Assembly (NCBI RefSeq): GCF_019059575.1
Contig: NW_024882904.1
Span: forward strand, 62,001 to 126,000
Direction of reading: 5' to 3'
DNA length: 64,000 nucleotides
Source of the DNA: Amphibalanus amphitrite
Lineage: Eukaryota; Arthropoda; Thecostraca; Balanomorpha; Balanidae
Shown here: positions 45,031-56,489 of the stretch, in pieces
How the letters are laid out: every line of letters starts with the position of its first letter
Position numbering within the stretch: the first letter of the stretch is position 1
Notes under the pieces: generated by a model
Told to the model about the DNA's origin: nothing
Database searches by the model: none
What the model saw: only the letters and a program-made list of their open reading frames with translations
Program-made: the position numbers and the translations under genes

Positions 45031-45109
45031 CGAATTACAATGTCTAGTCGTAAAAGCTTGAAATCATACATAAACCTGACCTAACCTGACCTACAAGTGA
45101 CGGTCGCCC

Positions 45110-45960
45110 ACCGGCGACTCTGAGGGCCCACTGGCGTCCATGCCGGTCTCTAAGAACCGCTCAGGGCTCCGAAAGGCCATAGGCGTCGCCAGAGATTTTC
45201 GGTTGGGGGGGGGGGGCAAAACCAACTTTTGTGTTAAAACTTGTTTTTCCCCAGTCGTTACTCACTCGTTTTACATATCATTCGACGCGCAATGGTGCGA
45301 GGAATCCGATGGTGACAAAGGTTTCCTTCTAGCTATGACATGTATATTTTTTTACAAAAAAAAATCGATTTTTTTTTAATTTCTGAACAAAAACGACTGG
45401 TAGAATTACAGTGTCTGCGATTGCCGACGCGCTGCAGAGGCCCCTGTGCAGACGCTCGTCGCTCATAATCATCACCCAGAAAAAAAGGTGAAAAACGCAC
45501 CATTTAATTGGATCAGCCTGCTAAAACCTCCATTCACGCAGGTTTTGGCCTGCTAAAACCTCCATTCACGCATGCATGCACAGGCCCTCAGAAGCCAGTG
45601 TGGGCGGCGGGTGCTAAGAGACTAGGCCCAGGGTGAGCCTGGAGCCCTCGGATAACAGTGTGAACCCTCGGGGTCTGTGTCGAATACCTAAGGATCCTGC
45701 GTAGGGACATAAGAAACATGTGTTGCGGCCCTCAGAGGAACACGTGAGCTGTGACCCCTCAGATACCGGCTTGGGGTTAGTAAAGTCTGTCGCCTCCAAA
45801 GTTTGGCTGAACTATCAGAGGCCATTAAGGTTCTCAGAAATGTTCGAAGGCTCAAAGATCCCTGTATTGGCCCTCAGAGAATATGGACACCAGTGGGACT
45901 TTCAGAGGCCAGTTTGCCCTCTGAAAGCTTCTTAGGGCCTCCTTAGGAGCCTGTGTGAAA
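45110..45960. repeat. diverged minisatellite of CCCTCAGA-type words
   Basis: Repeated GGCCCTCAGA, CTCGGATAC and CTCAGAGG words about every 30-35 bases at 45110-45180 and 45590-45960. In between is a G-run element end (GGCGTCGCCAGAGATTTTCG at 45183). No gene. Confidence 0.5.
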
Positions 45961-46429
45961 AGCAAGCTCATGAGCCCTGCGACACTTGTACGGTACTTGA
46001 GCCTGTCGCAGACATTTGACGAGAGTCACGAGAGTTGAGAAAAGCCCCGAAGATTTCGTTTCACGCTTTGAACGAAAATGGTGTCAGCACTCCAAAACTT
46101 ATGAAAATCAGCTATAAAATGTAATAAAGAACCAACTAGGAACATGGAATGAATCACAGCATTGACATTTCCGAGTCTAGAGTCGGAGTCTTGAAGATTT
46201 TCGCGACTGCGACTCAAACTCTGGTTTGAACTGCACGCTCCAACCGAGGCTCCAACCAACGCTCAAACCTCACAGGCATTCTCAGAAAGGCACTCCCATT
46301 TTTTCCCGACTCCAACTCCTCATCGGGTCTGTATCGATCTCAGGGGTCGCCCGGTCTGAGGTTGGGAGGGGGGCAAGCTGCCCCGATTGCCCCCCCCCCC
46401 CGTGGCGACGCTAATGCGAAAGGCATCCC
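45961..46429. other. anonymous sequence with GACTC-like words and an element end
   Basis: 46165-46340 has GAGTCGGAGTC and related words, a diverged relative of 23136-23506. 46338-46410 has a GGTCGCCCGGTCTGAGG end and G/C runs like 45183. No gene. Confidence 0.4.
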
Positions 46430-46760
46430 ACGGGCTCCCGAAGGCACCTGACCACACAAACTCTTACATAGTCACGCTTAGGTCTGATAGGTCTCATACC
46501 GCCATCTGTGAGCCCCACGCCACCGCTTTTCATAGCCCCGCATTGGCATCTGCAAGAGTCTCATCTCGGCGCCTTTTAAGACCCCACACCGGCGCCTCTT
46601 TTGGCCCGACAACGGCACCTCTAAGGGCTCCACGCCATTGCTTCTGTTGTGTTGGCCCCACACGGCACACTGGCACCTCAGATGGCCCACACCGGCTATT
46701 CTGAAGACAATCATCAGCGTCTGAGAGTACCACGCCGGTCTTCAAGGGTTGTACACCTTT
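46430..46760. repeat. diverged minisatellite of about 30-bp units
   Basis: About ten units like CCCCACACCGGCGCCTCTTT. Overlapping frames on both strands of 78-105 residues reflect the repeat. Confidence 0.6.
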
Positions 46761-47223
46761 TTGCATTGCGAGTCGGCATAGATTCAATTATCCGTAACTA
46801 TAGGCGGTTCAGTTCGGTAAATGAGCATTGTGTTAGACTTACTTTGGACTGTACGACAGTTTTCATTTCGTTAGTTTATCCGCTGTTCATTTTCGAATGG
46901 TGTCACAGTATATCGACAAGGGCACTTTATATCGACGCTGACAATAGATTTAGTCTTAGTTTACTTAATTTAGTCGTTTCTCGATTGAATTAGGCAATAC
47001 AAAATGGATTTCGTTACTGGATCGTTTGATTTTTATTTGCATTTAATTTTTTTGTAGGACAATGACAATATTACACATGTTTTTTGTGTTGATAAACTTT
47101 GTATAAAGTAGCAAACTGACCACGTGGCGTCATCTATATCCTTTACACTTGAATCTCTACTGATTCCCGGTAGGCTAGGTGACCTCAAGCCAGGTCAGTG
47201 TGCTTGCGTCATTCGGTATCAAG
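46761..47223. other. anonymous AT-rich sequence
   Basis: No gene or repeat recognised. Confidence 0.35.
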
Positions 47224-47375
47224 ATGCCGAGACGCCGCCATACCGTTTGTGCCGCGGACCGCGAGCGAATCATCCAAGCGTACCGTGATGGCAACGATTA
47301 CGTCGCTGTGGCCCGCCGGTTGAGCGTAAAGAGGACGACCGCCTGGTCCCGACCCCCGCCGAAGTTAGTTGGTAA
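47224..47375 (+). pseudogene. Tc1/mariner-type transposase N-terminus fragment
   Basis: From ATG 47224 the frame reads MPRRRHTVCAADRERIIQAY and continues into ARRLSVKRTTAW. This is the paired-type helix-turn-helix start of a Tc1/mariner/IS630 transposase. Similarity stops after GCCTGGTCC at about 47350; the following Pro-rich residues do not belong. A later segment of the same kind of protein lies at 58567-58757, and the words around GCCTGGTCC recur there. They could be halves of one copy pushed 11 kb apart by insertions, or two separate fragments. Confidence 0.65.
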
Positions 47376-47632
47376 CACTGCTGCTCCACGGCGTACATTT
47401 CCTACCAGCCCATAGGGTTTACATGTTAAATGGCCTGTTTTCGGCGAACGATATCTCGGTCAACCTTTGAAGGAATCAGTGGTTCTTAGTCTCAAATGAT
47501 AGATCGATGAATTTTCTTTCGACAATTCCTCTACCATTTTTCACGAAACCCAGCCGATCTTCTACGGCGTACAGGGTAAAGATTTCTCTGCACGCCAGCA
47601 CCCGCGATCCGCCTCTCCGATCGTCGGCGCGC
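47376..47632. other. anonymous sequence
   Basis: No gene recognised. Confidence 0.3.
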
Positions 47633-47706
47633 GGTCCTCGGTAGCGCAGTCGGTAGGGTAACGGGCTGCGGATCCGAGGGTCGTGAGTTCGAATCCTGGG
47701 AGCGCC
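47633..47706 (+). tRNA. tRNA-Arg(GCG)-like pseudogene or SINE head
   Basis: A 74-base tRNA-like unit. Acceptor GGTCCTC/GAGCGCC pairs in six of seven positions (one G-T). The A-box-like TAGCGCAGTCGG is at 47642 and the B-box-like GTTCGAATC at 47687. The anticodon loop CTGCGGA gives GCG. The T stem is poorly paired and GCG is not a usual eukaryotic Arg anticodon, so a pseudogene or tRNA-derived SINE is more likely than a working tRNA. The A+T-rich segment to about 47830 could be the SINE body. Confidence 0.5.
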
Positions 47707-47932
47707 GCGTGATTTTGGCTAGAATTGAATGATGTAGATTATTGAATGTTTGCATAATCAATTATTAATAGCTAATTAAATGTATCTGCCCACTAATCGG
47801 CCCCTAAAACCTGTTATTTTAAGAAATTAAAGAGATGAATGTCACATACACGACAAATTCCACGACAAATCGACAAATAAAAAATTAAATTTGCACCCTC
47901 ATATTTTATTCTTCGTTGAAAACTGGTGTAAG

Positions 47933-49387
47933 GGGTTGTGATGGGCGGGGAAGCCAGCTGTGGCAAGGATTTTTTTCTTTGAACAACCGTTTCCGAGATA
48001 TAGCCTCGGGCAATTCCTGGAGATCGCGCTGCAGCCCTATGTTTGGCGGCCTATAACTCAGAAACTATTGGTTTTCTATGATAAAACTTTATATGGTTCA
48101 ACTCACAATCAACCAACAAACATTTTGGCTATCTCAGATTTTCAATTTTTGAAAATTTTGATCACGTGACCTTTTGACCTACTTTTCAAAGAGTGACCTT
48201 GATATTTTCCCCACTGAAAATTAAAGTTTTGTCTGATGACGATTAAAGCCTTATCAATTGTCATTCATATGCGATAATAAAAAAGTGGTTATCGCCCTGC
48301 GTTGACCTCAGGTCAGGTCATTTTTATGATCTGTCCATTATTACGAGCGGGAGCGACAGCGAGATCTCGAGAATAAAGCAAGATAGCGACAAGCGGTAAA
48401 CGGTACAGGGTACACACGGATAAGGTCTATAATTTTTACTCAAGTCATTTTCAGGTCAGGTCAAAGATGACGTCACAGGAGCAAAAAGGAAGTCAAAATA
48501 GCGGCACTACAGATATATATTAAGTTTTTCTCGAATAACTTTCAAGGTATCCCAGATAGGAACAAACTAATAGCACCATCGTGATCCTCTCGTCGATCCG
48601 CATCGAAACATATGTATGTTGACCTCGAAAGGTCTAAAGTTGACCTTAGGTCACGTGACCTGAGGTCAGCTTTTGACCTTTCGACCTTTCGAGGTCAACA
48701 TACATATGTTTCGATGCGGATCGACGAGAGGATCACGATGGTGCTATTAGTTTGTTCCTAGCTGGGATACCTTGAAAGTTATTCGAGAAAAACTTCATAT
48801 ATATCTGTAGTGCCGCTATTTTGACTTCCTTTTTGCTCCTGTGACGTCATCTTTGACCTGACCTGAAAATGACCTCAGTAAAAATTATAGACCTTATCCG
48901 TGTGTACCCTGTACCGTTTACCGCTTGTCGCTATCTTGCTTTATTCTCGAGATCTCGCTGACGCTCCCGCTCGTAATAATGGACAGGTCATAAAAATGAC
49001 CTGACCTGAGGTCAACGCAAGGCGATAACCACTTTTTTTATTATCGCATATGAATGACAATTGATAAGGCTTTAATCTTCATCAGACAAAATTGCAACTT
49101 TCAGTGGGGAAAACATCAAGGTCACTCTTCGAAAAATAGGACAAAAGGTCACGTGATCAAAATTTTCAAAAATTGAAAATCTGAGATAGCCAAAATGATT
49201 GTTAGTTGATTGTGAATTGAACCATATAAAGTTTTTGTCGTAGAAAACCAATAGTTTCTGAGTTATAGGCCGCCAAACATAGGGCTGCAGCGCGACCTCC
49301 AGGAATTGCCCGAGGCTATATCTCGGAAACCGTTGTTCGAAGAAAAAAAATCCTTGCCACAGCTGGCTTCCCCGCCCATCACAACCC
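47933..49387. repeat. 1.45 kb near-perfect palindrome
   Basis: GGGTTGTGATGGGCGGGG at 47933 to its complement ending 49387, centred near 48655 on GGTCACGTGACC. The arms of about 720 bases are almost identical by eye. AGGTCA words are dense around the centre. No gene; the two similar frames on opposite strands are mirror images. Confidence 0.9.
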
Positions 49388-49399
49388 ATTAGACCAATT

Positions 49400-50597
49400 T
49401 TAACCCGCGCCCGGCTGGGGGTCCTGGATTTCCACGCCCTGCTGGGGGGGGGGTGTTTGAACACCCCCCCTTGTAACTCGGCTCCTGGGCCACGTAGCGA
49501 TACGCGGAAAGCGGCGTTCGAAAGAGCGCCAAAAATAATGACGAAATCACTTCGGTCAATTTTTTGTTCAGGTCAAAGGTCAGGTCACCAGAGGTCATTG
49601 AAGGCAAAATTTCGCCGATTTCCAGGTGAAATGTCGAAAATTTCCAAGAAGCCAACGCATAACTCGGGAACCAATAGAGCTACAGCGCCGCGGAAAAGCG
49701 CATTCGATAGCCCTATTAACGCCCTTTCTGAGTAGTTCTCTCAGATTTGACCTAACGTAAACGGTTTTGCCTGCAGGGGGCAAAAACTGCAAAAATAGCC
49801 GATTTTTTCGGAAACAGTTTTTCTGCAATAACTTTTGACCCAAGCCTTGTACGAGCTTACTTTTACCGGCATCGTGTTCCTCTCGTCAAGATGCATCGAA
49901 TGAACTATAACTTGACCTTGAAAGGTCAACTTGAAAATTTGACCTCAGGTCAAGGTCATGACCTGACCGGAAAGGGTCATGTTGCATATCAGTCGATCCG
50001 TATCGTCGAGCTGAACACATCTAAGGCGTTTTCATCGCTCTAGCATGCCTCTATCAAAAGTTATTTGCGAAAAAACTGTTAGCTACCATTCGTGACCTAA
50101 GATGACCTCAGGGCATAAACAGGGGTCACGGACACCATTTTCATGTTCAGTGTGTCTAAACCACTTATAATTCGGTGTTTGGGAGTGTTTATAATGTCTT
50201 TCGTCCAAAAGAGGCGCATTTCAATTTTCTCCCATTGACTTATAATGGGGAGGTCGCAAAATTGATCTGACCTTAGGTCATCGATATCAAAATTCTGAGA
50301 TATACATTTTGTACATGCTATTGCTCTTAGCAATCGCTGAAAGTTTCAAAGCGATCGGTCACTCGGTGTAGCTATGACAGACATTGAAACTTTTTATGAG
50401 GTGAGGTCACTTCAAGTGACCTGGTGACCTGACCTTGAATGACCTTGGTCTGAAATTTTTACAACATGTGTAGAATTGATGTATGATAAGGTGTACCAAA
50501 AACGGCGGCGCTCCGTGCCGCCGTTTTTGAGATATTCGCGAAAAACCACAAGGGGGGTGTTCAAACACCCCCCCCCCCCCAGCAGGGCGCGGGTTAA
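49400..50597 (+). mobile_element. TTAA element, family K copy 1
   Basis: TTAA at 49400-49403 and 50594-50597. Ends CCCGCGCCC, hairpins TGTT..AACA within G and C runs at both ends (49443-49470, 50551-50580). The right 650 bases are the inverse of 63352-64000. No coding capacity. Confidence 0.85.
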
Positions 50598-50815
50598 GCA
50601 AAAAATAAAATATGAGGGTGCAGGGCACTTGTCGATTTGTCGTGGAACGCCCCATACGCGTCATGACTGCCAACCATAAGCGCTACCATATTCTAGTTTG
50701 AACTAACTTTTTGCTAGTCCCGAGTCCGACCATATGTTGTAGGTTTTCTAGTAGTTATACTAGAAATTCGGACCAAAATTCGTCCTACCCTTCACTCAAT
50801 ACACCCTGGCCTGAC
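50598..50815. other. anonymous sequence
   Basis: Contains the right bracket copy and short inverted CTAGT words (50693-50764). No gene. Confidence 0.3.
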
Positions 50816-51389
50816 GTGCATAAAGTTGCATTATATTCACATTCAGATTCGCGTGCACATTCGCGGACCCCTCAGATTTGGCTCAAAATTGCACAGCTTA
50901 TAGATTTTGAGCTCCTGATTGCAAAAATCATGTTTTTATTTCACGCCGTCAAGTGGTTCTCAAAATATTCACATTTGTATTACTGCTAACATATTCTGGA
51001 CCGTAACCCTTATTGGAAAAATCGGACCCCTCCAAATTTTTCAAAAACTCCTGAGTTGATGTAAACATAAGCGCTGATCCCAAAAAACTAATTTGTACTT
51101 AACGCCGTCCCATAGTTTTCTCAGGATGAGCATCTAAAGTTCAAGGTCGTTTAAGGTCATGTACCTTTTCTCACCTTTTGGCGCTATTTGACACGCGACA
51201 GCTTTATATTTATGATGGACATTCGCACTACCTCCTACAAAAACAATATACTGAAATCTAAGGGGCGTTGCTGTACCAAAATGTAAAAAAAGCGTCAAAA
51301 CCTCTTTCATACAGCTAACAGTTAAGTACAAGGGATATTCGAATTTGCTACACATAAAGCAAATTTGTCGGACATGGTCGGACCCCTCC

Positions 51390-54300
51390 GATATCGTTCA
51401 AAATCTCAGGAATGATGCTCCTTGACCTCCTGAACATGAAAATGGTACTCCCTTTGAACGCCGTCAAGAACTTTTCCAGATATACGCATCCATGCACATT
51501 CAAATTACATAGGTGTTGCATATGGACGTTCGGCGGACCCCTCCGATTTCGTTCAAAATCTCAGGAATGATGCTCCTTGACCTCCTGAACATGAAAATGG
51601 CACTCCCTTTGAACGCCGTCAAGAACTTTTCCAGATATACGCATCCATGCACATTCAAATTGCATAGGTGTTGCATATGCACGTTCGGCGGACCCCTCCG
51701 ATTCCGTTCAAAATCTCAGGAATGATGCTCCTTGACCTCCTGAACATGAAAATGGCACTCCCTTTGAACGCCGTCAATAACTTTTCCAGATATACGCATC
51801 CATGCACATTCAAATTGCATAGGTGTTGCATATGCACGTTCGGCGGACCCCTCCGATTTCGTTCAAAATCTCAGGAATGATGCTCCTTGACCTCCTGAAC
51901 ATTAAAATAGTACTCCCTTTGAACGCCGTCAAGAACTTTTCGTGATATACGCATCCATGCACATTCAAATTGCATAGGTGTTGCATATGCACGTTCGGCG
52001 GACCCCTCCGATTTCGTTCAAAATCTCAGGAATGATGCTCCTTGACCTCCTGAACATGAAAATGGTACTCCCTTTGAACGCCGTCAAGAACTTTTCCAGA
52101 TATACGCATCCATGCACATTCAAATTGCATAGGTGTTGCATATGCACGTTCGGCGGACCCCTCCGATTTCGTTCAAAATCTCAGGAATGATGCTCCTTCA
52201 CCTCCTTAACATGAAAATAACACTCCCTTTGAACGTCGTCAAGAACTTTTCCAGATATACGCATCCATGCACATTCAAATTGCATAGGTGTTGCATATGC
52301 ACGTTCGGCGGACCCCTCCGATTTCGTTCAAAATCTCAGGAATGATGCTCCTTGATCTCCTGAACATGAAAATAGTACTCCCTTTGAACGCCGTCAAGAA
52401 CTTTTCCAGATATACGCATCCATGCACATTCAAATTGCATAGGTGATGGATATGCACGTTCGGCGGACCCCTCCGATTTCGTTCAAAATCTCAGGAATGA
52501 TGCTCCTTGATCTCCTGAACATGAAAATGGTACTCCCTTTGAACGCCGTCAAGAACTTTTCCAGATATGCGCATCCATGCACATTCAAATTGCATAGGTG
52601 TTGCATATGCACGCTCGGCGGACCCCTCCGATTTCGTTCAAAATCTCAGTAATGATGCTCCTTGACCTCCTGAACATGAAAATGGTAGTCCCTTTGAACG
52701 CCGTCAAGAACTTTTCCAGATATGCGCATCAATGCACATTCAAATCGCATAGCCGTGTTGCATATGCACGTTCGGCGGACCCCTCCGATTTTGTTCAAAA
52801 TCTCAGGAATGATGCTCCTTGATCTCCTGAACATGAAAATGGTACTCCCTTTGAACGCCGTCAAGAACTTTTCCAGATATGCGCATCCATGCACATTCAA
52901 ATTGCATAGGTGTTGCATATGCACGCTCGGCGGACCCCTCCGATTTCGTTCAAAATCTCAGTAATGATGCTCCTTGACCTCCTGAACATGAAAATGGTAG
53001 TCCCTTTGAACGCCGTCAAGAACTTTTCCAGATATGCGCATCAATGCACATTCAAATCGCATAGCCGTGTTGCATATGCACGTTCGGCGGACCCCTCCGA
53101 TTTTGTTCAAAATCTCAGGAATGATGCTCCTTGACCTCCTAAACATGAAAATAAGACTCCCTTTGAACGCCGTCAAAAACTTTTCCAGATATACGCATCC
53201 ATGCACATTCAAATTGCATAGGTGTTGCATATGCACATTCGGCGGACCCCTCCGATTTCGTTCAAAATCTCAGGAATGATGCTCCTTGACCTCCTGAACA
53301 TGAAAATAGTACTCCCTTTGAACGCCGTCAAGAACTTTTCCAGATATACGCATCCATGCACATTCAAATTGCATAGGTGATGCATATGCACGTTCGGCAG
53401 ACCCCTCCGATTTCGTTCAAAATCTCAGGAATGATGCTCCTTGACCTCCTGAACATTAAAATAGTACTCCCTTTGAACGCCGTCAAGAACTTTTCGTGAT
53501 ATACGCATCCATGCACATTCAAATTGCATAGGTGTTGCATATGCACGTTCGGCGGACCCCTCCGATTTCGTTCAAAATCTCAGGAATGATGCTCCTTGAC
53601 CTCCTGAACATGAAAATGGTACTCCCTTTGAACGCCGTCAAGAACTTTTCCAGATATACGCATCCATGCACATTCAAATTGCATAGGTGTTGCATATGCA
53701 CGTTCGGCGGACCCCTCCGATTTCGTTCAAAATCTCAGGAATGATGCTCCTTCACCTCCTTAACATGAAAATAACACTCCCTTTGAACGTCGTCAAGAAC
53801 TTTTCCAGATATACGCATCCATGCACATTCAAATTGCATAGGTGTTGCATATGCACGTTCGGCGGACCCCTCCGATTTCGTTCAAAATCTCAGGAATGAT
53901 GCTCCTTGATCTCCTGAACATGAAAATAGTACTCCCTTTGAACGCCGTCAAGAACTTTTCCAGATATACGCATCCATGCACATTCAAATTGCATAGGTGA
54001 TGGATATGCACGTTCGGCGGACCCCTCCGATTTCGTTCAAAATCTCAGGAATGATGCTCCTTGATCTCCTGAACATGAAAATGGTACTCCCTTTGAACGC
54101 CGTCAAGAACTTTTCCAGATATGCGCATCCATGCACATTCAAATTGCATAGGTGTTGCATATGCACGCTCGGCGGACCCCTCCGATTTCGTTCAAAATCT
54201 CAGTAATGATGCTCCTTGACCTCCTGAACATGAAAATGGTAGTCCCTTTGAACGCCGTCAAGAACTTTTCCAGATATGCGCATCAATGCACATTCAAATC

Positions 54301-56475
54301 GCATAGCCGTGTTGCATATGCACGTTCGGCGGACCCCTCCGATTTTGTTCAAAATCTCAGGAATGATGCTCCTTGATCTCCTGAACATGAAAATGGTACT
54401 CCCTTTGAACGCCGTCAAGAACTTTTCCAGATATGCGCATCCATGCACATTCAAATTGCATAGGTGTTGCATATGCACGCTCGGCGGACCCCTCCGATTT
54501 CGTTCAAAATCTCAGTAATGATGCTCCTTGACCTCCTGAACATGAAAATGGTAGTCCCTTTGAACGCCGTCAAGAACTTTTCCAGATATGCGCATCAATG
54601 CACATTCAAATCGCATAGCCGTGTTGCATATGCACGTTCGGCGGACCCCTCCGATTTTGTTCAAAATCTCAGGAATGATGCTCCTTGACCTCCTAAACAT
54701 GAAAATAAGACTCCCTTTGAACGCCGTCAAAAACTTTTCCAGATATACGCATCCATGCACATTCAAATTGCATAGGTGTTGCATATGCACATTCGGCGGA
54801 CCCCTCCGATTTCGTTCAAAATCTCAGGAATGATGCTCCTTGACCTCCTGAACATGAAAATAGTACTCCCTTTGAACGCCGTCAAGAACTTTTCCAGATA
54901 TACGCATCCATGCACATTCAAATTGCATAGGTGATGCATATGCACGTTCGGCAGACCCCTCCGATTTCGTTCAAAATCTCAGGAATGATGCTCCTTGACC
55001 TCCTGAACATGAAAATAGTACTCCCTTTGAACGCCGTCAAGAACTTTTCCAGATATACGCATCCATGCACATTCAAATTGCATAGGTGATGCATATGCAC
55101 GTTCGGCGGACCCCTCCGATTTCGTTCAAAATCTCAGGAATGATGCTCCTTGATCTCCTGAACATGAAAATGGTACTCCCTTTGAACGCCGTCAAGAACT
55201 TTTCCAGATATGCGCATCCATGCACATTCAAATTGCATAGGTGTTGCATATGCACGCTCGGCGGACCCCTCCGATTTCGTTCAAAATCTCAGTAATGATG
55301 CTCCTTGACCTCCTGAACATGAAAATGATACTCCCTTTGAACGCTGTCAAGAACTTTTCCAGATACGCGCATCAATGCACATTTAAATTGCATCCGTGTT
55401 GCATATGCACGTTCGGCGGACCCCTCTGATTTCGTTCAAAATCTCAGGAATGATGCTCCTTGACCTCCTGAACATGAAAATGGTACTCCCTTTGAACGCC
55501 GTCAAGAACTTTTCCAGATATACGCATCCATGCACATTCAAATTGCATAGGTGTTGCATATGGACGTTCGGCGGACCCCTCCGATTTCGTTCAAAATCTC
55601 AGGAATGGTGCTCCTTGACCTCCTGAACATGAAAATCGCACTCCCTTTGAACGCCGTCAAGAACTTTTCCAGATATACGCATCCATGCACATTCAAATTG
55701 CATAGGTGTTACATATGCACGTTCGGCGGGCCCCTCCGATTTCGTTCAAAATCTCAGGAATGATGCTCCTTGACCTCCTGAACATGAAAATAGTACTCCC
55801 TTTGAACGCCGTCAAGAACTTTTCGTGATATACGCATCCATGCACATTCAAATTGCATAGGTGTTGCATATGCACGTTCGGCGGACCCCTCCGATTTCGT
55901 TCAAAATCTCAGGAATGGTGCTCCTTGACCTCCTGAACATGAAAATGGCACTCCCTTTGAACGCCGTCAAGAACTTTTCCAGATATACGCATCCATGCAC
56001 ATTCAAATTGCATAGGTGTTGCATATGCACGTTCGGCGGACCCCTCCGATTTCGTTCAAAATTTCAGGAATGATGCTCCTTGACCTCCTGAACATGAAAA
56101 TGGTACTCCCTTTGAACGCCGTCAAGAACTTTTCCAGATATGCGCACCAATGCACATTCAAATTGCATAGGTGTTGCATATGCACGTTCGGCGGACCCCT
56201 CCGATTTCGTTCAAAATCTCAGGAATGATGTTCCTTGACCTCCTTAACATGAAAATGGTACTCCCTTTGAACGCCGTCAAGAACTTTTTCAGATATACGC
56301 ACCCATGCACATTCAAATTGCATAGGTGATGCATATGCACGTTCGGCGGACCCCTCCGATTTCGTTCAAAATCTCAGGAATGATGCTCCTTGACCTCCTG
56401 AACATGAAAATAGTACTCCCTTTGAACGCCGTCAAGAACTTTTCTAGGTATACGCATCCAAGCACATTCAAATTG
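51390..56475 (+). repeat. 155-bp satellite array, left arm
   Basis: About 33 head-to-tail monomers of 155 bases (157 in some with CCGTGTTG). Each contains GACCTCCTGAACATGAAAAT, CCAGATATACGCATCCATGC and CGGACCCCTCCGATTTCG. Small frames of 60-92 residues recur on both strands in each monomer because of the repeat; they are not genes. Confidence 0.95.
51845..55008 (+). repeat. 1,554-bp higher-order duplication within the array
   Basis: The ten-monomer block from about 51845 repeats from about 53399. Diagnostic variants recur at a spacing of exactly 1,554 bases: CTTCACCTCCTTAAC (52196, 53750), GATGGATATGCACG (52443, 53997), ATCGCATAGCCGTG (52745, 54299). The match ends near 53454/55008. Confidence 0.9.
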
Positions 56476-56489
56476 CAATTTGAATGTGC
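56462..56489. repeat. palindrome centre of the satellite foldback
   Basis: TGCACATTCAAATTG runs directly into its own complement here, so the orientation of monomers flips with no spacer. Confidence 0.9.

Larger units (their letters stand above)
47850..50650. repeat. inverted bracket around two elements
   Basis: TTCCACGACAAATCGACAA and GCACCCTCATATTTTATT near 47857-47911 recur inverted at 50603-50645. They enclose the palindrome 47933-49387 and the TTAA element 49400-50597, so both may lie inside a larger foldback unit. Confidence 0.6.

Noticed and set aside
51390-56475. CRISPR-like regular repeat array
   Set aside because: The whole 155-base period is conserved, with no unique spacers, in a eukaryotic transposon context and without cas genes. 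It is satellite DNA.
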